This document shows positions 34,066 through 42,377 of a DNA stretch of 64,000 nucleotides, piece after piece (the first letter of the stretch is position 1; each line of letters opens with the position of its first letter). The notes under the pieces were generated by a model. The model was not told where the DNA came from, did no database searches, and saw nothing but the letters and a program-made list of their open reading frames with translations. The DNA is from Tessaracoccus palaemonis (GTDB taxonomy: Bacteria > Actinomycetota > Actinomycetes > Propionibacteriales > Propionibacteriaceae): the NCBI RefSeq assembly GCF_019316905.1, contig NZ_CP079216.1, forward strand, positions 744,001 through 808,000, read 5' to 3'. The translations under genes and the position numbers were made by a program.

Positions 34066-34881
34066 ATGGACCCGTCGAAGATCGTTCCCGACGACCAGAT
34101 CTGGAACGCCATCAAGGAGGAGTGCGCCCAGGCCGCGGCCAACGAGCCCCTCCTGGCGGGCTTCCTGCACGCCACGGTGCTGAGCAAGGCGGACATCGAG
34201 GAGTCGCTGAGCTACCTGCTGGCCAGCAAACTCGACAACTCGACGCTGCCGGCGCTCGGCCTGCGCGACATCTTCCAGCAGGTCCTGGAGGAGGACGAGT
34301 GCGTGCAGCGCTCGATCCGCGCCGACCTGCAGGCCGTCGTCAGCCGCGATCCGGCCTGCCCGGGCTACTCCAACCCGCTGCTCTACTTCAAGGGCTTCCA
34401 GTCCATCCAGGCGTACCGCGTCGCGCACGCCTACTGGAACCTCGGCCGCAAGCCGCTGGCCTGGTACCTGCAGTCGCGTATCTCCGAGGTGTTCGCCGTC
34501 GACATCCACCCCGCCGCCCGCATCGGCAAGGGCATCATGTTCGACCACGCCACCTCCGTGGTGATCGGCGAGACCGCCGTCGTCGAGGACGACTTCTCGA
34601 TGCTGCACGAGGTCACCCTCGGCGGCTCCGGCAAGGAGGGCGGCGACCGCCACCCGAAGATCGGCCGCGGCGTGCTGATCGGCGCCGGCGCGAAGGTGCT
34701 CGGCAACATCCGCGTCGGCACCGGCGCGAAGATCGGCGCAGGCTCCGTCGTGCTGCGCGATGTCCCCGACCACACCACCGTCGCCGGTGTGCCCGCCAAG
34801 GTCGTCAACGTGCCCGCCAGTTCGCTGCCCGCCTTCGACATGGACCAGAGCATCGACGACAGCTTCGATCCGTGCATCTGA
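34066..34881 (+). CDS. cysE: Serine O-acetyltransferase
   Basis: CysE acetylates serine with acetyl-CoA, the first step of cysteine synthesis. At 271 residues this is the long form with an N-terminal helical domain (about 1-140) and a left-handed beta-helix of hexapeptide repeats (IHPAARIGKG, IGETAVV, GDRHPKIGRG, IGAGAKVLG). Catalytic His residues are in DIHPAA and LHEVTLGG. The C-terminal tail ends in DDSFDPCI; an Ile end is what binds cysteine synthase. The ATG at 34066 has GAGGAGAG upstream. Confidence 0.94.
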   Translation: MDPSKIVPDDQIWNAIKEECAQAAANEPLLAGFLHATVLSKADIEESLSYLLASKLDNSTLPALGLRDIFQQVLEEDECVQRSIRADLQAVVSRDPACPGYSNPLLYFKGFQSIQAYRVAHAYWNLGRKPLAWYLQSRISEVFAVDIHPAARIGKGIMFDHATSVVIGETAVVEDDFSMLHEVTLGGSGKEGGDRHPKIGRGVLIGAGAKVLGNIRVGTGAKIGAGSVVLRDVPDHTTVAGVPAKVVNVPASSLPAFDMDQSIDDSFDPCI

Positions 34882-35690
34882 CGGGCGGACCAGACGAGAT
34901 CCCGCTGCTCGGCGGCGACGTCACCGACGGCGTCGTGCGCGTCGGCGACACCGTCCGGCGACCCGTCACCTCCCGCAGCCCGTTCATCCACACGGTCCTG
35001 CGGCACCTCGAGCACGCCGGCTTTGACGGCGCCCCCCGCTTCCTCGGCCTCGATGCCAAGGGACGCGAGATCCTCGATTTCGTCGACGGCGAGGTGGCGG
35101 GCAGGCCGTGGCCCTCCTGGGTCGCCGACCACGACCGCGGAATCAGCGTCGCGAGGCTGCTGAGGAGGCTCGACGATGCCATGCAGCCGTTCGGGGTCCC
35201 CGACGCCGCAGAACCCGGTGCCCGGCCAGCCGGATCACCCGAGCCGGTAGGCCCGCCGGACACCTTCGTCAGCCACTGCGACGTCACGCCGGAGAACACC
35301 GTCTTCCGCGACCAGGTGGCCTACGCCTTCATCGACTTCGACCTCGCCAGGCCGACCTCGCGCGCGGTGACGGTGGCGAACCTGCTGCTGTGGTGGGCAG
35401 GCTGGCACCACCCGAACGACCGTAACCCGGTCTTCGACGACGTCGACGTGGCGGTCCGGGGAAGGGCCCTTGCGGATGCCTACGGCCTCGACCGCGCCGA
35501 CCGCGAGTGGGTCCCGCGCGTCTCCGTGTCCATCGCGGAGCGCTCCTGGTACTCCATGAAGGACCGAGCCGAGCGGCTCGGCGGAGGATGGCAGCGCATG
35601 TGGGACGAGGGTGTCGGCGACGCCATCCGCCGTCGCGAGGAGTGGCTGCGCGACTCTCAGGTGGGTCTGCACGAAGCACTGATGATGTGA
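34872..35690 (+). CDS. Aminoglycoside phosphotransferase (APH) family protein
   Basis: About 272 residues with a kinase-like fold. The catalytic loop is SHCDVTPENTVF (Brenner-type H-x-D-x4-N), followed by the metal motif AFIDFDLARP. The N-lobe is short and starts with a strand-rich region (IPLLGGDVTDGVVRVGDTVRRP). Such proteins phosphorylate small molecules such as choline, macrolides or fructosamines; the substrate here is unknown. The GTG at 34872 overlaps cysE by 10 nt, which suggests coupled translation. Confidence 0.82.
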   Translation: MHLTGGPDEIPLLGGDVTDGVVRVGDTVRRPVTSRSPFIHTVLRHLEHAGFDGAPRFLGLDAKGREILDFVDGEVAGRPWPSWVADHDRGISVARLLRRLDDAMQPFGVPDAAEPGARPAGSPEPVGPPDTFVSHCDVTPENTVFRDQVAYAFIDFDLARPTSRAVTVANLLLWWAGWHHPNDRNPVFDDVDVAVRGRALADAYGLDRADREWVPRVSVSIAERSWYSMKDRAERLGGGWQRMWDEGVGDAIRRREEWLRDSQVGLHEALMM

Positions 35691-35728
35691 CCGATCACCT
35701 GCCCTTGCGGCGGGGATACCCTCCCTCC

Positions 35729-36157
35729 ATGCGGATCAACGACATCATTCAAGCCAAGGGCGCCTCGGTGGTCACCGCAGGCGCGGACGACACCGTCGCC
35801 CACCTGATTGAACTGCTCAACGAGCACCGCATCGGCGCGGTCGTCATCACCGATGCCGAGGCACACGTGGTCGGCGTCGCCGGCGAGCGGGACGTGGTGC
35901 GGGCCATCGGCGCGCATGGCGCCGCCGCGCTGGAGCTGCCGATCGGCGAACTCCTCGACGCCCCGGTGCACACCTGTGGGCTCAACGACGACCTGGTGCA
36001 GGTCGCCGAGTCGATGACCGAACTCCGCACGCGACATGTACCGGTCATCTGCGATGGGCGACTCGCCGCCATCGTGTCGATCGGCGACATCGTCAAGCAC
36101 CGGATCGACCTGCTGCAGTCCGAGACCGACCACCTCGTGAGTTACCTCCACGGCTGA
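35729..36157 (+). CDS. CBS domain pair protein
   Basis: A 142-residue protein made of two CBS motifs (about 8-62 and 75-130), which bind adenosine nucleotides as a Bateman module. VVGVAGERDVVRAI and LAAIVSIGDIVKHRI are the conserved second halves of each motif. There is no attached enzyme domain. Stand-alone pairs like this sense AMP, ATP or NAD and regulate partners; the partner is unknown. Confidence 0.9.
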   Translation: MRINDIIQAKGASVVTAGADDTVAHLIELLNEHRIGAVVITDAEAHVVGVAGERDVVRAIGAHGAAALELPIGELLDAPVHTCGLNDDLVQVAESMTELRTRHVPVICDGRLAAIVSIGDIVKHRIDLLQSETDHLVSYLHG

Positions 36158-36183
36158 CCTCGCCGGCTGGCAGAGTCACGCAG

Positions 36184-37239
36184 GTGTTGACCTGGACCTG
36201 GCTCGACGACTCCTCCGTGCCCGCCTGGGCGGTGCTGACCAGCGCGCTCGCGACGGCCGACGGCACGAATGAGTTCTACGAGGCCGAGGACCTGGCCGAG
36301 GAGCTGACCGAGACCGGCTTCGACCCCGTCCTGGACAGCTGGGCTGTGTGGGACGGTGCTCAGCTCGTCGCCTACGGTCAGCTGAGAGTGGGGTCGGGTC
36401 CCCAGGAGGACGGCACGGTCCGCTGCCAGCTCGATGGGGGCGTGCTACCCCGGTGGCGGGGCAGGGGCATCGGACGCGTCCTGCTCTCGCAGATGGAGAC
36501 CAGGGCGGCGGAGCTCAGCGCCCACCGGAATCCGGGGCTGCCGTTCCACCTCCGCGCCTCCGGCGGGTTGGAAGGCTCGTCCGCGTCCAGGCTGCTGTCG
36601 CGCTCGGGATACCGGGTCGTGCGCTGGTTCACCGACATGGAGCGCTCGCTGCCAGGGCCTGATATCCCCGAAGCACCGATCTGTGTGCCGGCGCCGACAG
36701 CCGACACTGGGGCGACCGGTGCAGGGACGCCCTTCGGGAGCTCGTCCGAGCCATCTGGTGGTGGCGCGACGGCCGGGCAGGAGAGCTCGGGGATCGTGGT
36801 CGTCTCGCCGACCCTCGACGACGAGGAAGCCGTGCGTCTGGCGCACAACGCAGCGTTCGCCGACCACTATGGGTTCGCGCCGCACGATGTCGACCGCTGG
36901 CGCGACCTCGTCCGCGGTCGCCCCGCCCGTCCCGAGTTCTCGACGCTGGTCAAGGGCCACGACGGGTCGGTCCTGGCGTACGTGCTGGCGCAGCAGTACG
37001 CCCCCCACGAGCTGTACATCGCGCTGGTGGGGACAGTGCGTGAGGCCCGCGGGCGGGGACTCGCCCGGCTCGCCCTCTCCCGCACGCTTGACCTGGCGCG
37101 GCGCGACGGGAGCTTCACCGTCGTCGAGCTGAGCGTCGACTCCGAGAGCCCTACCGGGGCCGACCGGCTCTACACGTCGCTGGGGTTCACGGTCGCACGC
37201 TCCACGCAGGCCATGCGCAAGGACCCGCCGGTCGGCTGA
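36184..37239 (+). CDS. Tandem GNAT-domain acetyltransferase
   Basis: A 351-residue protein with two GNAT domains (about 1-155 and 205-345) joined by a Ser/Gly/Thr linker. The first has PRWRGRGIGRVLLSQM as acetyl-CoA loop, and the second EARGRGLARLALSRT, so both may bind the cofactor. The arrangement resembles mycothiol synthase MshD, which also has two GNAT domains, but the substrate residues cannot be judged here. It starts with GTG at 36184 and ends just before the palindromic element at 37255. Confidence 0.8.
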   Translation: MLTWTWLDDSSVPAWAVLTSALATADGTNEFYEAEDLAEELTETGFDPVLDSWAVWDGAQLVAYGQLRVGSGPQEDGTVRCQLDGGVLPRWRGRGIGRVLLSQMETRAAELSAHRNPGLPFHLRASGGLEGSSASRLLSRSGYRVVRWFTDMERSLPGPDIPEAPICVPAPTADTGATGAGTPFGSSSEPSGGGATAGQESSGIVVVSPTLDDEEAVRLAHNAAFADHYGFAPHDVDRWRDLVRGRPARPEFSTLVKGHDGSVLAYVLAQQYAPHELYIALVGTVREARGRGLARLALSRTLDLARRDGSFTVVELSVDSESPTGADRLYTSLGFTVARSTQAMRKDPPVG

Positions 37240-37254
37240 GCCCCCCCGGTGCCC

Positions 37255-37373
37255 CGCCACCGTTCTCAGCAGACGCCACCCTTACCGACCGACGCCACCG
37301 CTTTCAGCAGATGCCACCGCCATGGCGGTGGCATGTGCGAAGAAGGGTGGCGTGTGTCGGTAAGGGTGGCGTC
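37255..37373. repeat. Modular intergenic palindrome, copy 2
   Basis: It is symmetrical about 37322.5 with a perfect 24-bp core around CCATGG (37311-37334) that is identical to the core of copy 1. Left units are CGCCACCGTT, GACGCCACCCTT and GACGCCACCGCTTT; right units are AAGGGTGGCGTG and AAGGGTGGCGTC. As at copy 1, it lies between two convergent genes (tandem-GNAT and nicotinamidase). Unit number and spacers differ from copy 1. Confidence 0.75.
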
Positions 37374-37383
37374 GGGGGTTCGG

Positions 37384-37959
37384 TCAGCGTTCCGGGGAGA
37401 CCCACTCCACGCCGGCGGCCGTCAGCTCGTCGACGACGGCGGGGACGCCATCAGGGTGGACGGCGGCGGTCAGGCCGCCGAGGACGCGGGTCGCGAAGCC
37501 CTCGCGGGCGGCGTCGAGGGCCGTGGCCTTCACGCAGAAGTCGGTGGCGATGCCGACGACGTCGACCGCGGTGATGCCGTGGCGACCCAGCCAGGGGGCC
37601 AGTCGCTCGCCGTCGGCTCCGCCGCCGACGGATCCCTCGAAGCCCGAGTAGGCCGCCTCGTAGCTGCCCTTGTCGAAGGTCGCGCCGAACGCGACGCCAC
37701 GCAGGTCGGGGTGGAGCTCCTGTCCGGGCGTGCCGACGACGCAGTGCGGCGGCCAGCTGTCGACGAAATCGGGCGTGTCCGAGAAGTGGGGGCCCGGGTC
37801 GATGTGGTGGTCGCGGGTCGCGACGACCTGCGCATAGCCCGGCTCCAGCGCCAGGAACGCGGCCACCTGCTCCGCGACGGCGTTACCGCCGTCGACGCCG
37901 AGCGCGCCGCCCTCGCAGAAGTCCACCTGCACGTCCACCACGATCAGAGCCCTGGCCAT
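37384..37959 (-). CDS. pncA: Nicotinamidase
   Basis: PncA hydrolyses nicotinamide to nicotinate for NAD salvage. The 191-residue enzyme has the catalytic triad: Asp9 in VVDVQVDF, Lys97 in FDKGSYEAAYSGFEG and Cys142 in ATDFCVKATALDA. Metal ligands are Asp50 and His52 in RDHHIDPGPHF, with His58. Length and motifs match the mycobacterial enzyme that activates pyrazinamide, so the host may be sensitive to it. Confidence 0.95.
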   Translation of the reverse strand: MARALIVVDVQVDFCEGGALGVDGGNAVAEQVAAFLALEPGYAQVVATRDHHIDPGPHFSDTPDFVDSWPPHCVVGTPGQELHPDLRGVAFGATFDKGSYEAAYSGFEGSVGGGADGERLAPWLGRHGITAVDVVGIATDFCVKATALDAAREGFATRVLGGLTAAVHPDGVPAVVDELTAAGVEWVSPER

Positions 37960-38049
37960 GAATCACCCTTTCCTCGGTTGCGGCCACCCTACGCGGCCGG
38001 GCCGGCGGCGCGTGTGGATCCAGGCGCCGGGCCGCTAGCCTGCTGGGTC

Positions 38050-38448
38050 ATGGAACCTGTGATCGTCGTGTCCGCCGTCGTCCTCCGCGACGAGGCCGGC
38101 CGGGTGCTCCTGGTCCGCAAGCGCGGAACCACGATGTGGATGAACCCGGGTGGCAAGCCCGAGGCGGGGGAGAGCGCCGCGGACTGCGCCGTCCGCGAGG
38201 TGCGCGAGGAACTGGGCCTCGCCCTCGACGCTGCCCGTCTCGTCGACCTCGGTGAGCACTCCGCCCGCGCCGCCAACGAGTCCGGGCACCTGGTCCTCGC
38301 CCGGGTGTTCCAGTGGCCCGATCCGGTCGCGACGCCGACGCCGGCAGCCGAGATAGAGGCGGTCCGATGGGTTGAGACGACCCTGCGCGATGCGGATCTG
38401 GCCCCGCTGTTCACCGGGCAGATCGCGCCGCAGTTGAGCCGAAGCTAG
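38050..38448 (+). CDS. NUDIX hydrolase
   Basis: A 132-residue protein with the complete NUDIX box ([20 protein letters not shown] followed by ELGL), at about residues 36-58, matching GX5EX7REUXEEXGU. It likely cleaves a nucleoside diphosphate derivative such as an oxidised nucleotide. Substrate cannot be told from sequence. It lies 14 bp before the mycothiol-linked dehydrogenase gene. Confidence 0.9.
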   Translation: MEPVIVVSAVVLRDEAGRVLLVRKRGTTMWMNPGGKPEAGESAADCAVREVREELGLALDAARLVDLGEHSARAANESGHLVLARVFQWPDPVATPTPAAEIEAVRWVETTLRDADLAPLFTGQIAPQLSRS

Positions 38449-38462
38449 CTAGGCTGCGGCCC

Positions 38463-39548
38463 ATGCAGCAGGTCAAAGGCGTAGTCGCCCGCGCCAAGGG
38501 CGCCCCGGTCACCCTTGAAACCATCGTCATCCCCGACCCCGGCCCCGGCGAGGCGGTGGTGCGGATCCAGGCGTGCGGCGTGTGCCACACGGACCTCCAT
38601 TACCGTGAGGGCGGGATCAACGACGACTTCCCGTTCCTGCTCGGCCACGAGGCCGCCGGCATCGTCGAGTCCGTCGGCGCGGGCGTGACCTCCGTCGCGC
38701 CCGGCGACTTCGTCATCCTGAACTGGCGCGCCGTCTGCGGCGACTGCCGCGCGTGCCGTCGCGGCGAGCCGCAGTACTGCTTCGCCACCTTCAACGCGAC
38801 GCAGAGGATGACGCTCGCCGACGGTACGGAGCTGACCCCCGCGCTGGGCATCGGCGCCTTCGCCGAGAAGACTCTCGTCGCGGCGGGGCAGTGCACCAAG
38901 GTCGACCCGGACGCGCGCCCCGCGGCGGTCGGGCTGCTCGGCTGCGGCATCATGGCCGGCATCGGCGCGGCCATCAACACCGGAGGCGTCACCCGCGGGA
39001 AGTCTGTCGCGGTCATCGGCTGCGGCGGGGTCGGCTGCGCAGCCATCGCCGGCTCCGCGCTCGCCGGTGCGGGCACGATCATCGCCGTCGACATCGACGA
39101 CACCAAGCTCGCGCGGGCCGCCGCCCTCGGCGCGACGCACGCCGTCAACTCCGCGGACCTGGACCCGGTCGAGGCCATCCGTGAGCTCACCGGAGGGTTC
39201 GGCGCCGACGTCGTGATCGACGCCGTGGGCATCCCGCAGACGTGGAAGCAGGCGTTCTACGCCCGCGATCTTGCCGGAACGGTCGTCCTGGTCGGCGTCC
39301 CGCGCCCCGACATGACGGTCCCCGACATCCCGCTCCTCGACGTGTTCGGCCGCGGCGGCTCGCTCAAGTCCTCCTGGTACGGCGACTGCCTCCCGTCGCG
39401 CGACTTCCCGATGCTCGTGGACCTGTACCGCCAGGGCAGGCTCGACCTCGACGCGTTCGTCTCTGAGGAGATCGGCATCGGCGACATCGAGGAGGCCTTC
39501 GAGAAGATGCACCGCGGCGAGGTCCTGCGCTCGGTGGTGGTCCTGTGA
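38463..39548 (+). CDS. mscR: S-(hydroxymethyl)mycothiol dehydrogenase
   Basis: A 361-residue zinc alcohol dehydrogenase that oxidises the adduct of formaldehyde and mycothiol and also acts on S-nitrosomycothiol. Catalytic zinc ligands include Cys41 in [10 protein letters not shown] and His62/Glu63 in GHEAAG; structural zinc Cys92, Cys95, Cys98 and Cys106 are present. The Rossmann motif is [30 protein letters not shown] and NATQRMTL are typical of the mycothiol-dependent group. It overlaps the metallo-beta-lactamase gene by 4 nt. Confidence 0.92.
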   Translation: MQQVKGVVARAKGAPVTLETIVIPDPGPGEAVVRIQACGVCHTDLHYREGGINDDFPFLLGHEAAGIVESVGAGVTSVAPGDFVILNWRAVCGDCRACRRGEPQYCFATFNATQRMTLADGTELTPALGIGAFAEKTLVAAGQCTKVDPDARPAAVGLLGCGIMAGIGAAINTGGVTRGKSVAVIGCGGVGCAAIAGSALAGAGTIIAVDIDDTKLARAAALGATHAVNSADLDPVEAIRELTGGFGADVVIDAVGIPQTWKQAFYARDLAGTVVLVGVPRPDMTVPDIPLLDVFGRGGSLKSSWYGDCLPSRDFPMLVDLYRQGRLDLDAFVSEEIGIGDIEEAFEKMHRGEVLRSVVVL

Positions 39549-40150
39549 GCATCACGCACGCCGTCACCAGCGGCACCTTCTCCCTCGACGGGCAGACCTT
39601 CGACGTCGACAACAACCTGTGGCTGGTCGGCGACGAGGACGAGGTCATCGTCATCGACGCCCCGCACGACGTCGACGCCATCCTGAAGGCCGTCGACGGT
39701 CGTCGCGTCCAGGCCATCATCTGCACGCACGCGCACGACGACCACGTCCGCGTCGCCCCCGAGCTGGCCGATGCCACCGGCGCCCCCATCTGGCTGCATC
39801 CGGCCGACGAGCCCGTCTGGAACCTCACACACCCTCACCGACGCTGGGACCACGACCTGTTCGACGGGCAGGAGTTCACGGTCGGGTCAGTGACGCTCAC
39901 GGTGATCCACACGCCCGGCCACGCGCCCGGAGCCGTGTGCCTCTACGCGCCGGAACTCGGCTGCGTATTCACCGGCGACACGCTCTTCAACGGTGGGCCC
40001 GGCGCCACCGGGCGCTCCTTCAGCAGCCGCGACACCATCGAAGAGTCGATCAGGGCACGGCTGTTCGAGCTGCCCGACGCCACGGTCGTGCACACGGGCC
40101 ATGGTGACGACACGACCATCGGCGCCGAGGCGGATGCCCTCGGCCGCTGA
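39545..40150 (+). CDS. Metallo-beta-lactamase fold hydrolase, partner of the formaldehyde dehydrogenase
   Basis: A 201-residue MBL-fold protein with the metal motif THAHDDH (about residues 60-66), [13 protein letters not shown], the Asp of FTGDTLF and a final His in HTGHGDDT. It starts with GTG inside the stop of mscR. In many actinobacteria an MBL gene follows this dehydrogenase, and it is thought to hydrolyse the S-formylmycothiol product to formate and mycothiol. That role is inferred from context. Confidence 0.87.
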   Translation: MSITHAVTSGTFSLDGQTFDVDNNLWLVGDEDEVIVIDAPHDVDAILKAVDGRRVQAIICTHAHDDHVRVAPELADATGAPIWLHPADEPVWNLTHPHRRWDHDLFDGQEFTVGSVTLTVIHTPGHAPGAVCLYAPELGCVFTGDTLFNGGPGATGRSFSSRDTIEESIRARLFELPDATVVHTGHGDDTTIGAEADALGR

Positions 40151-40152
40151 GG

Positions 40153-40980
40153 TCAGGCGCGGGTCAGGCGGATCCCGAGGCGGTGGGACCCGCCGGCCTG
40201 CAGATCGACGGCGCCGGCGGCGGCGTTGCCGAACTCGACGCACAGGAAGCGCTGCCACTCCCGGGGCGCGAAGCCGCCGTCGACGATGCCCGGGTTCCAC
40301 ACCACGGCAGTGGCCGCCCCCTCGGGGGCGAGGTCGAGGCTGCCCGACGAGTCCTGGATGGTGACCCGTGCCGCCGCGTCGTACACCCGGTCCAGCGCGC
40401 CGTCGATAGCCAGGGGAGAGACCTCGACGCCCTGCGTCCCGTCGCTGTAGTCGCGGTACGAGATGCCCCCGAGCCCGGTGAGGCGGGCGCTCGGCACGTC
40501 TGTGGCAAGGTACGGGTGGAACATGGCCTCGATCCGGGTGGGCTGGGTCGGGCTCGTGATCGTCAGGCTCAGCGCCAGTTCGCGCGCGTCGGCCTCGACC
40601 CGCAGCTCGTAGCCGAGGTCCGCGGGGAACCTGTCCGATCCGGCAAGGTGGCACGTCGACCTCGCGTCCGTGCGCAGCACGATCGTGGCGCCGTCGTCGC
40701 CGGACGTGCTGTGCACCACCTGCCATGCGACGCGCGAGACGAGACCGTGGCGGAACGGCACCTCCCAGTCGAGCCCCATGCCGCTGCCGAACCATGGGGC
40801 GCAGATGGGGACGCCGCCGTGCCACATCCGGCCGGGCGAGGGTTCGGCGTCCTCACAGGTGAAGAGCTGTTCGACTCCCCCCGGTGCCCACGACGTCACC
40901 GTCGCGCCGAGTGCGTGTATGTCGAGACGGCCCCACCGGCCGCTGAGTCGATGGACATCGGCTGAGACGGTCGCGGGCAT
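40153..40980 (-). CDS. D-hexose-6-phosphate mutarotase
   Basis: A 275-residue aldose-1-epimerase-like protein of the YeaD group: VPICAPWFGSG, FRHGLVSRVAWQV, the catalytic His in AMFHPYLATDV and Glu in LCVEFGNAAAG. It speeds anomer exchange of glucose-6-phosphate and related sugars. The ATG at 40980 is preferred to an in-frame ATG at 41013. It converges with the MBL gene with 2 bp between stops. Confidence 0.88.
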   Translation of the reverse strand: MPATVSADVHRLSGRWGRLDIHALGATVTSWAPGGVEQLFTCEDAEPSPGRMWHGGVPICAPWFGSGMGLDWEVPFRHGLVSRVAWQVVHSTSGDDGATIVLRTDARSTCHLAGSDRFPADLGYELRVEADARELALSLTITSPTQPTRIEAMFHPYLATDVPSARLTGLGGISYRDYSDGTQGVEVSPLAIDGALDRVYDAAARVTIQDSSGSLDLAPEGAATAVVWNPGIVDGGFAPREWQRFLCVEFGNAAAGAVDLQAGGSHRLGIRLTRA

Positions 40981-41027
40981 GGGACAACCGTACCGGGGCC
41001 GCCGGTGACTCACTTAGGATCGCGGAC

Positions 41028-41543
41028 ATGCTCACCATCAGGCCCGCGTCCGCGCGCGACATCGACACCATCACGGAGATCTACAACACGGCCGGCGTCG
41101 GCACGACCGCCTCGTACGCACTGGATCCCGTCTCGGTCGAGGACCGCCGTGCGTGGCTCGAGGCGCATGTCGTCGCCGAGCAGCCGGTGCTGGTGCTCGA
41201 GGACGACGGTGAGGTCGTCGGGTACGCGGCCTACGGACCCTTCAGGAGCCTCGCAGGCTACGTCCACACGGTCGAGCACAGCGTCTACATCGCCGAGGGG
41301 CGGCGTGCGGTCGGCGGCGGCCGGATGCTGATGAATGCGCTGATCGACCACGCGCTGGGCCGCGACGTGCACGTCATGGTCGGCGTCATCGACGCAACCA
41401 ACGAGGCCTCCATCGAGTTCCACCGCAGGCTCGGCTTCGAGGAAACCGGCAGACTCCCGGAGGTCGGGCTCAAGTTCGGTCAGTGGCGCACGGTGGTGTT
41501 CATGACCCTGATCCTCGACGGTGGGCGCGACCCCCTCGCCTGA
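41028..41543 (+). CDS. GNAT acetyltransferase, phosphinothricin acetyltransferase-like
   Basis: A 171-residue GNAT protein with the order seen in the PAT/Bar group: LTIRPASARDIDTITEIYN, YVHTVEHSVYI, GRRAVGGGRMLMNALID as the acetyl-CoA loop, and IEFHRRLGFEETGRLPEVGLKFGQW. The family acetylates phosphinothricin or methionine sulfoximine/sulfone. Chromosomal copies usually serve amino acid analog detoxification. Confidence 0.88.
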   Translation: MLTIRPASARDIDTITEIYNTAGVGTTASYALDPVSVEDRRAWLEAHVVAEQPVLVLEDDGEVVGYAAYGPFRSLAGYVHTVEHSVYIAEGRRAVGGGRMLMNALIDHALGRDVHVMVGVIDATNEASIEFHRRLGFEETGRLPEVGLKFGQWRTVVFMTLILDGGRDPLA

Positions 41544-41590
41544 CGTGGACCTCCCGCCGGTCGGAAAATCCGCCCGACTACCATACGTCC

Positions 41591-42094
41591 ATGGCTTACC
41601 ACGCGGACTCCAATGAACTGATGACAAAAGAGATCCTGACCTGGGACGGGTTCGGGTCCGCGTCGCGCGAACTCGCGCAGGACATCGCCTACTCGGGCTT
41701 CGAACCGGAGGTGATCATCGGCGTCGCCCGCGGCGGCCTGCCCCTGGCCGGAGCGCTGACCTACGCGCTGGGCGTCAAGCTGTGTGATGCGATCAACGTC
41801 GAGTTCTACACCGACGTCAACCAGACCCTGCCCGACCCGGTGCTGCTCGCCCCGATGCTCGACACCGACTCCATCGTCGGCAAGAAGATCCTCGTGGTCG
41901 ACGATGTCGCCGACTCCGGCCGCACCCTCGGCCTGGTCATCAAGCTGCTGCGCGGCTTTGGCGGGGAGGTCCGCTCCGCGGTCCTCTACTCCAAGTCCCG
42001 CACGCTGATCCAGCCCGACTACGTGTGGTGCGCCACGGACGAGTGGATCGTCTTCCCGTGGTCGGCGGAGCCGCCGGTCACGCAGGAGGCCTGA
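41591..42094 (+). CDS. Phosphoribosyltransferase family protein
   Basis: A 167-residue type I PRTase fold with the PRPP loop ILVVDDVADSGRTLGLV (about 99-115) and IIGVARGGLPLAGAL. The pattern resembles xanthine/hypoxanthine-type PRTases of archaea and actinobacteria. Substrate uncertain. The tail has WCATDEWIVFPWSAEP, common in this subgroup. It is followed 3 bp later by a small gene, so the two are co-transcribed. Confidence 0.87.
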   Translation: MAYHADSNELMTKEILTWDGFGSASRELAQDIAYSGFEPEVIIGVARGGLPLAGALTYALGVKLCDAINVEFYTDVNQTLPDPVLLAPMLDTDSIVGKKILVVDDVADSGRTLGLVIKLLRGFGGEVRSAVLYSKSRTLIQPDYVWCATDEWIVFPWSAEPPVTQEA

Positions 42095-42097
42095 GCC

Positions 42098-42298
42098 ATG
42101 CCGGAGACCCGCATGTTCGATGGATCCTCCGCCGAGGGGATCCAGAAGCTCGTCCGTGAGGCGCTCGGGGAGACGATCCGCCCGGTGGACCCCGGCCACC
42201 CCTCCCAGATCGTCGAGGCCGAGCAGTCCGAGGATCCTGCCCCGACAAGCGCCGCGGCCGATCTCGACACGGTCTCCTGGCCGTTTCCCCAGGACTGA
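42098..42298 (+). CDS. Small hypothetical protein
   Basis: A 66-residue acidic protein without membrane segment or recognisable motif. It begins 3 bp after the phosphoribosyltransferase stop and has codon bias like the neighbours, which is the main reason to accept it. The C-terminal half is Pro/Asp/Ala-rich and may be unstructured. Function unknown. Confidence 0.6.
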   Translation: MPETRMFDGSSAEGIQKLVREALGETIRPVDPGHPSQIVEAEQSEDPAPTSAAADLDTVSWPFPQD

Positions 42299-42377
42299 GC
42301 AGATGCCGCTGGGGCCACCGTGACCCCGCACGATACGATTTGTTGCGCAGAGAAGCACCCCTAGGTAAGGACCAACT

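Noticed and set aside
36184-37239. Mycothiol synthase mshD
   Set aside because: Two GNAT domains fit in outline, but I could not identify MshD-specific substrate residues, and the long Ser/Gly linker is not typical. A general call is safer.
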